Source of the DNA: Caprella mutica
Taxonomy: Eukaryota; Arthropoda; Malacostraca; Amphipoda; Caprellidae
Length of the DNA stretch: 64,000 nt
NCBI GenBank assembly: GCA_947561585.1
Contig: CANNZV010001166.1
Span: forward strand, 186,001-250,000
Reading direction: 5' to 3'
Positions within the stretch are counted from its first letter, which is position 1, and each line of letters starts with the position of its first letter. The notes under the pieces were generated by a model. That model was not told where the DNA came from. It ran no database searches and worked only from the letters and a program-made list of their open reading frames with translations. Shown here piece after piece: positions 48,964 through 60,386 of this stretch. A program made the translations under genes and the position numbers.

Positions 48964-51900
48964 ACTAGTTATCTATTAAAGGGAACTAGTCTATTAAAGG
49001 GAACTAGTCTATTAAAGGGAACTAGTCTATTAAAGGGAACTAGTCTATTAAAGGGAACTAGTCTATTAAAGGGAACTAGTCTATTAAAGGGAACTAGTCT
49101 ATTAAAGGGAACTAGTCTATTAAAGGGAACTAGTCTATTAAAGGGAACTAGTCTATTAAAGGGAACTAGTATATTAAAGGGAACTAGTCTATTAAAGGGA
49201 ACTAGTCTATTAAAGGGAACTAGTCTATTAAAGGGAACTAGTCTATTAAAGGGAACTAGTCTATTAAAGGGAACTAGTATATTAAAGGGAACTAGTATAT
49301 TAAAGGGAACTAGTTCTATTAAAGGGAACTAGTCTATTAAAGGGAACTAGTCTATTAAAGGGAACTAGTATATTAAAGGGAACTAGTTCTATTAAAGGGA
49401 ACTAGTCTATTAAAGAGAACTAGTCTATTAAAGGGAACTAGTCTATTAAAGGGAACTAGTCTATTAAAGGGAACTAGTCTATTAAAGGGAACTAGTCTAT
49501 TAAAGGGAACTAGTATATTAAAGGGAACTAGTCTATTAAAGGGAACTAGTCTATTAAAGGGAACTAGTCTATTAAAGGGAACTAGTCTATTAAAGGGAAC
49601 TAGTCTATTAAAGGGAACTAGTCTATTAAAGGGAACTAGTATATTAAAGGGAACTAGTATATTAAAGGGAACTAGTTCTATTAAAGGGAACTAGTCTATT
49701 AAAGGGAACTAGTATATTAAAGGGAACTAGTTCTATTAAAGGGAACTGGTCTATTAAAGGGAACTAGTCTATTAAAGGGAACTAGTCTATTAAAGGGAAC
49801 TAGTCTATTAAAGGGAACTAGTCTATTAAAGGGAACTAGTCTATTAAAGGGAACTAGTTTATTAAAGGGAACTAGTCTATTAAAGGGAACTAGTATATTA
49901 AAGGGAACTAGTATATTAAAGGGAACTAGTTCTATTAAAGGGAACTAGTCTATTAAAGGGAACTAGTATATTAAAGGGAACTAGTTCTATTAAAGGGAAC
50001 TAGTCTATTAAAGGGAACTAGTCTATTAAAGGGAACTAGTCTATTAAAGGGAACTAGTATATTAAAGGGAACTAGTTCTATTAAAGGGAACTAGTCTATT
50101 AAAGGGAACTAGTCTATTAAAGGGAACTAGTCTATTAAAGGGAACTAGTCTATTAAAGGGAACTAGTCTATCAAAGAAAACTAGTCTATTAAAGGGAACT
50201 AGTCTATTAAAAGGAACTAGTATATTAAAGGGAACTAGTATATTAAAGGGAACTAGTTCTATTAAAGGGAACTAGTCTATTAAAGGGAACTAGTCTATTA
50301 AAGGGAACTAGTATATTAAAGGGAACTAGTTCTATTAAAGGGAACTAGTCTATTAAAGGGAACTAGTCTATTACAGGGAACTAGTCTATTAAAGGGAACT
50401 AGTATATTAAAGGGAACTAGTTCTATTAAAGGGAACTAGTCTATTAAAGGGAACTAGTCTATTACAGGGAACTAGTCTATTAAAGGGAACTAGTATATTA
50501 AAGGGAACTAGTTCTATTAAAGGGAACTAGTCTATTAAAGGGAACTAGTCTATTAAAGGGAACTAGTCTATTAAAGGGAACTAGTCTATTAAAGGGAACT
50601 AGTCTATTAAAGAAAACTAGTCTATTAAAGGGAACTAGTCTATTAAAGGGAACTAGTCTATTAAAGGGAACTAGTCTATTAAAGAAAACTAGTCTATTAA
50701 AGGGAACTAGTATATTAAAGGGAACTAGTTCTATTAAAGGGAACTAGTCTATTAAAGGGAACTAGTCTATTAAAGGGAACTAGTCTATTAAAGGGAACTA
50801 GTCTATTAAAGGGAACTAGTATATTAAAGGGAACTAGTTCTATTAAAGGGAACTAGTCTATTAAAGGGAACTAGTCTATTAAAGAGAACTAGTCTATTAA
50901 AGGGAACTAGTATATTAAAGAGAAATTGTTCTATTAAAGGGAATTAGTCTATTAAAGGGAACTAGTCTATTAAAGGGAACTAGTTCTATTAAAGGGAATT
51001 AGTCTCTTAAAGGGAACTAGTTATATTAAAGGGAACTAGTCTATTAAAGGGAACTAGTTCTATTAAAGGGAACTAGTTCTATTAAAGGGAATTAGTCTAT
51101 TAAAGGGAACTAGTTCTATTAAAGAGAATTAGTCTATTAAAGGGAACTAGTTCTATTAAAGGGAACTAGTTCTATTAAAGGGAATTAGTCTATTAAAGGG
51201 AACTAGTTCTATTAAAGGGAACTAGTCTATTAAAGGGAACTATTTCTATTAAAGGGAACTAGTCTATTAAAGGGAACTAGTTCTATTAAAGGGAACTAGT
51301 CTATTTAAGGGAACTAGTTCTATTAAAGGGAACTAGTCTATTAAAGGGAACTAGTCTATTAAAGGGAACTAGTTATATATTAAGGGAACTAGTTCTATTA
51401 AAGGGAATTAGTCTATTAAAGGGAACTATTTCTATTTAAGGGAACTAGTTCTATTAAGGGGAACTAGTCTATTAAAGGGAACTAGTTCTATTGAAGGGAA
51501 CTAGTTATATTTAAGGGAACTAGTTCTATTAAAGGGAACTAGTTTATTAAAAGGAACTAGTTTATTAAAGGGAACTAGTTCTATTAAAGGGAACTATAAT
51601 CTAGTAAAAGGAACAAGTCTATTAAAAGGAACTAGTCTATTAAAAGGAACTATAATCTATTAAAAGGAACTAGTCTATTAAAGGGAACTATAATCTAGTA
51701 AAAGGAACAAGTCTATTAAAAGGAATTATAATCTATTAAAAGGAACTATAGTCTATTAAAGGGAACTATAATCTATTAAAGGGAACTATAATCTATTAAA
51801 AGGAACTATAATCTATTAAAGGGTACTATAATCTATTAAAAGGAACTATAATCTATTAAAAGGAACTATAATCTATTAAAGGGAACTATAATCTAGTAAA

Positions 51901-54900
51901 AGGAACAAGTCTATTAAAAGGAACTATAGTCTATTAAAGGGAACTATAATCTATTAAAGGGAACTATAATCTATTAAAAGGAACTATAATCTATTAAAGG
52001 GTACTATAATCTATTAAAAGGAACTATAATCTATTAAAGGGTACTATAATCTATTAAAGAGTACTATAATCTATTAAAAGGAACTATAATCTATTAAAGG
52101 GAACTAGTCTATTAAAGGGAACTATAATCTATTAAAAGGAACTATAATCTATTAAAAGGAACTAGTCTATTAAAGGGAACTATAATCTATTAAAGGGAAC
52201 TATAATCTATTAAAAGGAACTATAATCTATTAAAAGGAACTAGTCTATTAAAGGGAACTATAATCTATTAAAAGGAACTATAATCTATTAAAAGGAACTA
52301 GTCTATTAAAGGGAACTATAATCTATTAAAGGGAACTATAATCTATTAAAAGGAACTATAATCTATTAAAGGGTACTATAATCTATTAAAAGGAACTATA
52401 ATCTATTAAAAGGAACTATAATCTATTAAAAGGAACTATAGTCTATTAAAAGGAACTATAATCTATTAAAAGGAACTATAGTCTATTAAAAGGAACTATA
52501 ATCTATTAAAAGGAACTATAATCTATTAAAAGGAACTATAATCTATTAAAAGGAACTATAGTCTATTAAAAGGAACTATAATCTATTAAAAGGAACTATA
52601 ATCTATTAAAAGGAACTAGTCTATTAAAGGGAACTATAATCTATTAAAGGGAACTATAATCTATTAAAAGGAACTATAATCTATTAAAAGGAACTATAAT
52701 CTATTAAAAGGAACTATAATCTATTAAAAGGAACTATAATCTATTAAAAGGAACTATAATCTATTAAAAGGAACTATAGTCTATTAAAAGGAACTAGTCT
52801 ATTAAAGGGAACTATAATCTATTAAAGGGAACTATAATCTATTAAAAGGAACTATAATCTATTAAAAGGAACTATAATCTATTAAAAGGAACTATAATCT
52901 ATTAAAAGGAACTATAATCTATTAAAAGGAACTATAGTCTATTAAAAGGAACTATAATCTATTAAAAGGAACTATAATCTATTAAAAGGAACTATAATCT
53001 ATTAAAAGGAACTAGTCTATTAAAGGGAACTATAATCTATTAAAGGGAACTATAATCTATTAAAAGGAACTATAATCTATTAAAAGGAACTATAATCTAT
53101 TAAAAGGAACTATAGTCTATTAAAAGGAACTATAATCTATTAAAAGGAACTATAATCTATTAAAAGAAACTAGTCTATTAAAGGGAACTATAATCTATTA
53201 AAGGGAACTATAATCTATTAAAAGGAACTATAATCTATTAAAAGGAACTATAATCTATTAAAAGGAACTATAATCTTTTAAAAGGAACTATAATCTATTA
53301 AAAGGAACTATAATCTATTAAAAGGAACTATAGTCTATTAAAAGGAACTAGTCTATTAAAGGGAACTATAATCTATTAAAGGGAACTATAATCTATTAAA
53401 AGGAACTATAATCTATTAAAAGGAACTATAATCTATTAAAAGGAACTATAATATATTAAAAGGAACTATAATCTATTAAAAGGAACAAGTCTATTAAAAG
53501 GAACTAGTCTATTAAAAGGAACTATAATCTATTAAAAGGAACTAGTCTATTAAAGGGAACTATAATCTATTAAAAGGAACTATAGTCTATTAAAGGGAAC
53601 TATAATCTATTAAAGGGAACTATAGTCTATTAAAAGGAACTATAATCTATTAAAAGGAACTATAGTCTATTAGAGGGAACTATAATCTATTAAAGGGAAC
53701 TATAGTCTATTAAAAGGAACTATAATCTATTAAAAGGAACTATGATCTATTAAAAGGAACTATAATCTATTAAAAGGAACTATAGTCTATTAAAAGGAAC
53801 TATAATCTATTAAAAGGAACTATAATCTATTAAAAGGAACTAGTCTATTAAAGGGAACTATAATCTATTAAAGGGAACTATAATCTATTAAAAGGAACTA
53901 TAATCTATTAAAAGGAACTATAATCTATTAAAAGGAACTATAATCTATTAAAAGGAACTATAATCTATTAAAAGGAACTATAATCTATTAAAAGGAACTA
54001 GTCTATTAAAGGGAACTATAATCTATTAAAGGGAACTATAATCTATTAAAAGGAACTATAATCTATTAAAGGGTACTATAATCTATTAAAAGGAACTATA
54101 ATCTATTAAAAGGAACTATAATCTATTAAAAGGAACTATAGTCTATTAAAAGGAACTATAATCTATTAAAAGGAACTATAGTCTATTAAAAGGAACTATA
54201 ATCTATTAAAAGGAACTATAATCTATTAAAAGGAACTATAATCTATTAAAAGGAACTATAATCTATTAAAAGGAACTATAATCTATTAAAAGGAACTATA
54301 ATCTATTAAAAGGAACAAGTCTATTAAAAGGAACTAGTCTATTAAAAGGAACTATAATCTATTAAAAGGAACTAGTCTATTAAAGGGAACTATAATCTAT
54401 TAAAAGGAACTATAGTCTATTAAAGGGAACTATAATCTATTAAAGGGAACTATAGTCAATTAATAGGAACTATAATCTATTAAAAGGAACTATAGTCTAT
54501 TAAAGGGAACTATAATCTATTAAAGGGAACTATAGTCTATTAAAAGGAACTATAATCTATTAAAAGGAACTATAATCTATTAAAAGGAACTATAATCTAT
54601 TAAAAGGAACTATAGTCTATTAAAAGGAACTATAATCTATTAAAAGGAACTATAATCTATTAAAAGGAACTAGTCTATTAAAGGGAACTATAATCTATTA
54701 AAGGGAACTATAATCTATTAAAAGGAACTATAATCTATTAAAAGGAACTATAATCTATTAAATGGAACTATAATCTATTAAAAGGAACTATAATCTATTA
54801 AAAGGAACTATAATCTATTAAAAGGAACTAGTCTATTAAAGGGAACTATAATCTATTAAAGGGAACTATAATCTATTAAAAGGAACTATAATCTATTAAA

Positions 54901-55672
54901 GGGTACTATAATCTATTAAAAGGAACTATAATCTATTAAAAGGAACTATAATCTATTAAAAGGAACTATAGTCTATTAAAAGGAACTATAATCTATTAAA
55001 AGGAACTATAGTCTATTAAAAGGAACTATAATCTATTAAAAGGAACTATAATCTATTAAAAGGAACTATAATCTATTAAAAGGAACTATAGTCTATTAAA
55101 AGGAACTATAATCTATTAAAAGGAACTATAATCCATTAAAAGGAACTATAATCTATTAAAAGGAACTATAGTCTATTAAAAGGAACTATAATCTATTAAA
55201 AGGAACTATAGTCTATTAAAAGGAACTAGTCTATTAAAAGGAACTAGTCTATTAAAGGGAACTATAGTCTATTAAAAGGAACTATAATCTATTAAAAGGA
55301 ACTATAATCTATTAAAAGGAACTAGTCTATTAAAAGGAACTAGTCTATTAAAGGGAACTATAGTCTATTAAAAGGAACTATAATCTATTAAAAGGAACTA
55401 TAATCTATTAAAAGGAACTATAGTCTATTAAAAGGAACTATAATCTATTAAAAGGAACTATAATCTATTAAAAGGAACTATAATCTATTAAAAGGAACTA
55501 TAGTCTATTAAAAGGAACTATAATCTAATAAAAGGAACTATAGTCTATTAAAAGGAACTAGTCTATTAAAAGGAACTAGTCTATTAAAGGGAACTATAGT
55601 CTATTAAAAGGAACTATAATCTATTAAAAGGAACTATAGTCTATTAAAGGGAACTATAGTCTATGAAAGGGT
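48964..55672. repeat. 6.7-kb minisatellite, 18-bp then 20-bp units
   Basis: To about 51590 the unit is AACTAGTCTATTAAAGGG (18 bp), with 19-bp ttctatta and 18-bp tatatta variants. After that it is mainly AACTATAATCTATTAAAAGG (20 bp), still interspersed with 18-bp units. Variant order shows higher-order repeats: a block marked by rare 'aacaagtct' units at 53481 recurs at 54311 (830 bp), and gggtacta variants recur likewise. In the first half nearly every unit carries the ACTAGT palindrome. Confidence 0.98.
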
Positions 55673-55959
55673 AATGATAAAATATATGGAGTTTACTGAC
55701 GTTATTTAAGTCACTGAAATTGTAATATTAAGATAATTAATTCATTAGTACAGTTATAATTTACATGTAAGTTGCCATTAAATTAGAGTGTAATATTACT
55801 CATCAGTTAGAAAAAATAGGAAACTGTGTCCACAGTACGGATGTGTTTATATTAAGTTAATGGTTAGTTATGTACCGAAATATATGTGTATTATTTTTAA
55901 TTCCACCCCATTGTTACTATTAATGTTAATTTACATGATGCTCCATTTCTACTCATTAA
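55673..55959. other. Short unique spacer
   Basis: AT-rich, no gene. An open frame starting at 55860 runs into the adjacent repeat and is not called. Confidence 0.55.
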
Positions 55960-56133
55960 GGTTATTCACATTCCTATGCACACGTGCATTGTCAAGGTTA
56001 TGCACATTCATATGCACATGTGCATTGTCAAGGTTATGCACATTCCTATGCACATGTGCATTGTCAAGGTTATGCACATTCCTAGGTACATCTGCATTGT
56101 CAATGCTATGCACATTTCTAGTCACATGCACAT
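55960..56133. repeat. 36-bp repeat, ~5 copies
   Basis: The unit GTTATGCACATTCCTATGCA plus catgtgcattgtcaag is 36 bp. ATGCACATGTGCAT inside it is a 14-bp perfect palindrome. Open on both strands because 36 is a multiple of 3. Confidence 0.93.
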
Positions 56134-56242
56134 TTCAATTGCCTCGGTTTAGTTAGGAAGAGAGTTTTATGGAGAGTAACTTTCAACTCTAGGGATATTT
56201 GTGGCACTAACTTCCCTAACTTTATATTCAATATTCCACACC

Positions 56243-56514
56243 AGTAGTGGATAGAGAGAGATGATGCACTCTGTGTGCACTAGTGGGTAGAGAGAGGTGA
56301 TGCACACTACCATGCACACTGTGTGCACTAGTGGATAGAGTGAGATGATTCACACTACCATGCACACTGTGTGCACTAGTGGGTAGAGAGAGGTGATGCA
56401 CACTACCATGCACACTGTGTGCACTAGTGGATAGAGAGAGATGATGCACACTACCATGCACACTGTGTGCACTAGTGGATAGAGAGAGGTGATGCACACT
56501 ACTATGCACACTGC
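56243..56514. repeat. 48-bp repeat, ~5.5 copies
   Basis: The unit GTGCACTAGTGGATAGAGAG plus agatgatgcacactaccatgcacactgt is 48 bp. It has the palindromes GTGCAC and CACTAGTG. A 93-codon - frame is an artefact of a multiple-of-3 unit. Confidence 0.94.
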
Positions 56515-56516
56515 AG

Positions 56517-57492
56517 TAGTGGCGCTGTAACTAATAGTGCTGTAACTAATAGCGCTGTAACCAATAGCGCTGTAACTAATAGCGCTGTAACCAATAGTGC
56601 TGTAACTAATAGCGCTGTAACTAATAGTGCTGTAACTAATAGCGCTGTAACCAATAGCGCTGTAACTAATAGCGCTGTAACCAATAGTGCTGTAACTAAT
56701 AGCGCTGTAACCAATAGTGCTGTAACTAATAGTGCTGTAACTAATAGCGCTGTAACCAATAGCGCTGTAACTAATAGCGCTGTAACCAATAGTGCTGTAA
56801 CTAATAGCGCTGTAACTAATAGCGCTGTAACTAATAGTGCTGTAACTAATAGCGCTGTAACCAATAGCGCTGTAACTAATAGCGCTGTAACCAATAGTGC
56901 TGTAACTAATAGCGCTGTAACCAATAGTGCTGTAACTAATAGTGCTGTAACTAATAGCGCTGTAACCAATAGCGCTGTAACTAATAGCGCTGTAACCAAT
57001 AGTGCTGTAACTAATAGCGCTGTAACTAATAGTGCTGTAACTAATAGCGCTGTAACTAATAGCGCCGTAACTAATAGCGCCGTAACTAATAGCGCCGTAA
57101 CTAATAGCGCTGTAACTAATAGTGCTGTAACTAATAGCGCTGTAACTAATAGCGCCGTAACTAATAGCGCCGTAACTAATAGCGCTGTAACTAATAGCGC
57201 TGTAACTAATAGCGCTGTAACTAATAGTGATGTAACTAATAGCGCTGTAACCAATAGCGCTGTAACTAATAGCGCTGTAACCAATAGTGCTGTAACTAAT
57301 AGCGCTGTAACTAATAGTGCTGTAACTAATAGCGCTGTAACTAATAGCGCCGTAACTAATAGCGCCGTAACTAATAGCGCTGTAACTAATTGCGCTGTAA
57401 CTAATAGCGCTGTAACCAATAGCGCTGTAACTAATAGCGCTGTAACTAATAGCGCCGTAACCAATAGCGCTTTAACTAATAGCGCTATTAGT
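56517..57492. repeat. 15-bp minisatellite (AGCGCTGTAACTAAT), ~65 copies
   Basis: Units vary at agcgct/agtgct/agcgcc and aactaat/aaccaat. The pattern of variants recurs in blocks (about 240 bp: 56590-56830 and 56830-57070). The array closes with the perfect 18-bp palindrome ACTAATAGCGCTATTAGT (57475-57492). The 339-codon - frame reading LVTAL repeats is an artefact. Confidence 0.97.
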
Positions 57493-57800
57493 TTCCGCGC
57501 TATGCCCGAATGGAAGATCAAAAGATTCTTCTTCGTAATTATATTAAGGAATTAATGAGGGGGGATATTCATCGAACATTTTACGATATAATTTGGGACT
57601 CTAACGTTTCTTCAATTTATTGCATGGAAATATAAGCGATAAACGTACTGTTTGTAGTAGAGCCTTCAAACATAGGCTTCTGCAGCTAAATGGGACTGTG
57701 CCATAATTTGTTTAGTTTCTAACTATTCCTCTAATATTATGAAAATTTGATCAACTAATTTTAAAACCATATTTTAAAAGATGATATAATAATAATTAGA
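57493..57800. other. Unique spacer before decayed transposase
   Basis: AT-rich. It may include the unrecognisable 5' end of the mariner-like element that follows. Confidence 0.5.
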
Positions 57801-58755
57801 AGGATTTCGGTGAACATGGTAGAATTAGCGCCACGTTTATCCGTATGTGAAATGAGACCCCGCTTGGAGCTATGCTTTGGACATTATCAAAAGCAATCAC
57901 TACGCAAAGACGACAGTTTATCGAGTCGTGATCAAAATTGATATTGAGGATAAAATTTAAAGAAGTCCTCTAAATCCTCAAAAACAATTCAAAACTTTTT
58001 TGGTGGGACTGAAAAAGTCGTAGAGGACAGACCTAACTCAGTCGGTGTCAAAATTGGCCCTGAAACACAATGTTAGCAACAGAACCATACTACTTCGAAC
58101 TCACTCAAGAGCCGTCAGGGTTGAAAGATGCCTAAATATTCTCAAGCATCTTAAGGACAAAAGAGAGCTGTTCACATTTTTGTCGATACGATAAATTTCC
58201 TTATGGACGTGGTTGCCAGTCGCAACACTGTATGTGACATTTCAAAAGTTCCTCCAGTGATGCAGAGTAACATTTCTGCTTCTGTGTGATTTTTGAAGCC
58301 GTGGTAAGTGATGGCAAGGTGATGCCTACTCATTTCATCGAAAGTGACTTGAATATCAACAGAGTGGATTATTTAAATGTTTCGAACAATGTTTAGCTGC
58401 ACTGGATTCGTAGCAACTACGATGTCACTAAAGTCATTCTTGTCCAAGACTCCGATTCAGCGCATGGTGCATAACAAGTCCAGACTTTCCTGAAGGAGAA
58501 TCTTCCCTTGTTTGTCACAAAGGACATTTGTCTTAGTAGCTCTCCAGATCTGAATGTTTGTGACTTTTGGCTATTTAGCGTGATTGAAGAACAGTCTAAC
58601 GTTAATCCACACCTTAATTTTAATCTCTGAAGACAGCCATTGCAAGAGCTTTTAGGAATCTCAGTGCCGATGAAATTAAGACGATTAGTTTCACAGTAGT
58701 TTCGCCAGGAGATCTCTAAGAATATCGATGTGAAGGGTGGTCATATTGAATAATA
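57800..58755 (+). pseudogene. Decayed mariner-like (maT-type) transposase
   Basis: Read across several frames with many stops, it shows in order: a KVVEDRPNSVGVKIGPETQ-like linker; FVDTINFLMDVVASRN ... VPPVMQSNISASV, the region of the first catalytic Asp; FEAVVSDGKVMPTHFIES; LVQDSDSAHGA, second Asp; FLKENLP.FVTKDICLSSSP followed by DLNVCDFWLF; and a PHLNFN...AIARAFRNLSADEIK tail. This order and the wording SSPDLN-DFWLF match insect mariner elements of the maT/D37-39 type. Frameshifts and stops make it non-functional. No terminal inverted repeats were found. Confidence 0.75.
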
Positions 58756-59531
58756 ATTGTGTTATAGGTTGCAGGGATCACAGATATATCTTTGTGTTAA
58801 AATGATCCTTTCGCCTAATTTATCCATTGAATCAGAAAATTTTGAAATAAATGAAAAATTCGCAATATACATGCGGCAATCTGTATATATGTTGTATCTA
58901 CGTAGTCTCATATTATTTTGGCATGCATATTCAATTATAATTGTAAAGATATGATACATAGAAATATGCACACGAGGTTTGTCTATAGTAATAGCAATAA
59001 GTTCTTTGACGTATAAGATTAAACATATGTTCTTATTTAATTATCGGTGGCTCCACTTTAGCATTCAGTCTAGGTGTGTGAAAACTTTTGTATAACTAGA
59101 TAATCTTACTACATTATTATTATACTCAGGTGTAATATATATTAGAAAATGATAATATATATTATATATTATATTGCAAATAATCTTATCTATGATGTGG
59201 CTCTAGTGACTCCATTACAGACTGTGTGGACACAGTGTGAGAAGTTGTGTAATTATTCATGGAATAACTTTAAGCTTTTGAGTCAAGAGTTCTTTAACAC
59301 CAAATTAAACCTGCACAACAGTCATCTACTGCACTGTACGAGTGTTAGTGACTGTATCTATTTCTAGCTAAATCACCTCACTCTACCAGCCTCAGTATTC
59401 AAAATAATAAACCCTGTGCAGTGCATTGATAGAGGGTTCAGTTTTATTACATTTGACTGTTATTAATGGTTACTTTGTACCAGTGTCTGTAATAGTGGCA
59501 CATACTTTAACTACTATGACATGTAACTTAC
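58756..59531. other. Unique AT-rich DNA, no supported gene
   Basis: Open frames at 58757-58954 (+), 58762-58971 (-) and 59149-59367 (+) were read and not recognised. If the - strand exon at 59532 is real, this is probably its downstream intron. Confidence 0.5.
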
Positions 59532-59628
59532 CATCTTGACACCAGACCGTCCATTTTAGAGAGTAGAGTGTCTATCTTCTCATTAATGAACACAGCATAG
59601 GACCACAGGGGCTCTATCCTGAAGCTGT
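59532..59628 (-). CDS. 97-bp exon of an unidentified - strand gene
   Basis: On the - strand the acceptor is a textbook pyrimidine tract (ccctccctccttctcttcca then ttcaccacag), and the donor is GATG|GTAAGT. One frame is open throughout and reads SFRIEPLWSYAVFINEKIDT then LLSKMDGLVSR, with two bases left over at each end. The other two frames have stops. The sequence is GC-richer than its flanks. I do not recognise the protein; the C-terminal half looks like an amphipathic or coiled helix. It is opposite in direction to the five-exon gene, so either a separate gene or a nested one. Overlap with the dispersed repeat at 59675 affects only the upstream intron. Confidence 0.6.
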
Positions 59629-59674
59629 CTGTGGTGAATGGAAGAGAAGGAGGGAGGGGGTGGGGCAATTTTTT

Positions 59675-59870
59675 AGGTGACTTTGGTCTTGGACCCACTT
59701 TCCTCTTTAACTGCTTCTTCCAGTCTCTTGTATTTAATTTCCCTTTGACGTCAGCGATATTACCTTTGGCACGCGTTAAATCCCCTGTTGAATATTTAAT
59801 TTCTTGTAAATTATACCTATCTGACCGTTACATGGTGAAATTAAATAAATTGTACCTTAAGGCTCACCTC
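59675..59870 (+). repeat. Dispersed-repeat tail, third locus
   Basis: Aligns with 25285-25470 (cactttcctcttt...ctgcttcttcca, tttgacgtcagcg, ttaaatcccctgttgaatattt). Only the non-coding tail is recognisable. It lies about 50 bp from the acceptor of the - strand exon, in reverse orientation to that gene. The 91-codon + frame here (59631-59906) is not called. Confidence 0.6.
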
Positions 59871-60386
59871 AGTAAAATGTTTCTAGAACAAATTACACAT
59901 TATTAAAAAGACAAATAGATGATGTATTGATAAGCATGAGTTTAAATCAAGTGTTTATATTCATCAATGAAAATAATAGGGTTGATCTGTGAAGAATGAA
60001 TGTAATGAGCTGCTAAAATTGATATTAGTTGTCGACATCTCCTGATCGATGTCAGTGAGTTTATATTCATATGTCAACAATTGATGCGAAGTTTATGTTC
60101 ACTCATATAGGGATTTAACTTTATTTTTTATTTGTTCAATATATACCTAATATAAATCATTGTATTTTTTCCGAAAATACATCAGCTGCACTAATAGAGA
60201 AATATTCTAAAGGTAACCTGCATGAATGCTCCAAAAGAATTGAATGCAATGTATAATATCTAAAATCATGAGTGTAATTGAATTGAACTAAAAGTGAATG
60301 AATATTGTAAATTATGTTAGCTATACTCTTTATAAGCAGTGAAAATACACAATGATCCTAATCAATGCACTTTATACATTCATTTA
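59871..60386. other. Unique AT-rich DNA, no gene seen
   Basis: Ends with the TA dinucleotide (60385-60386) that serves as the target duplication of the next element. Confidence 0.55.

Noticed and set aside
56502..57521. 339-codon LVTAL-repeat frame on the - strand
   Set aside because: A 15-bp unit with no stop; there is no start context, no non-repeat domain and no splice context.
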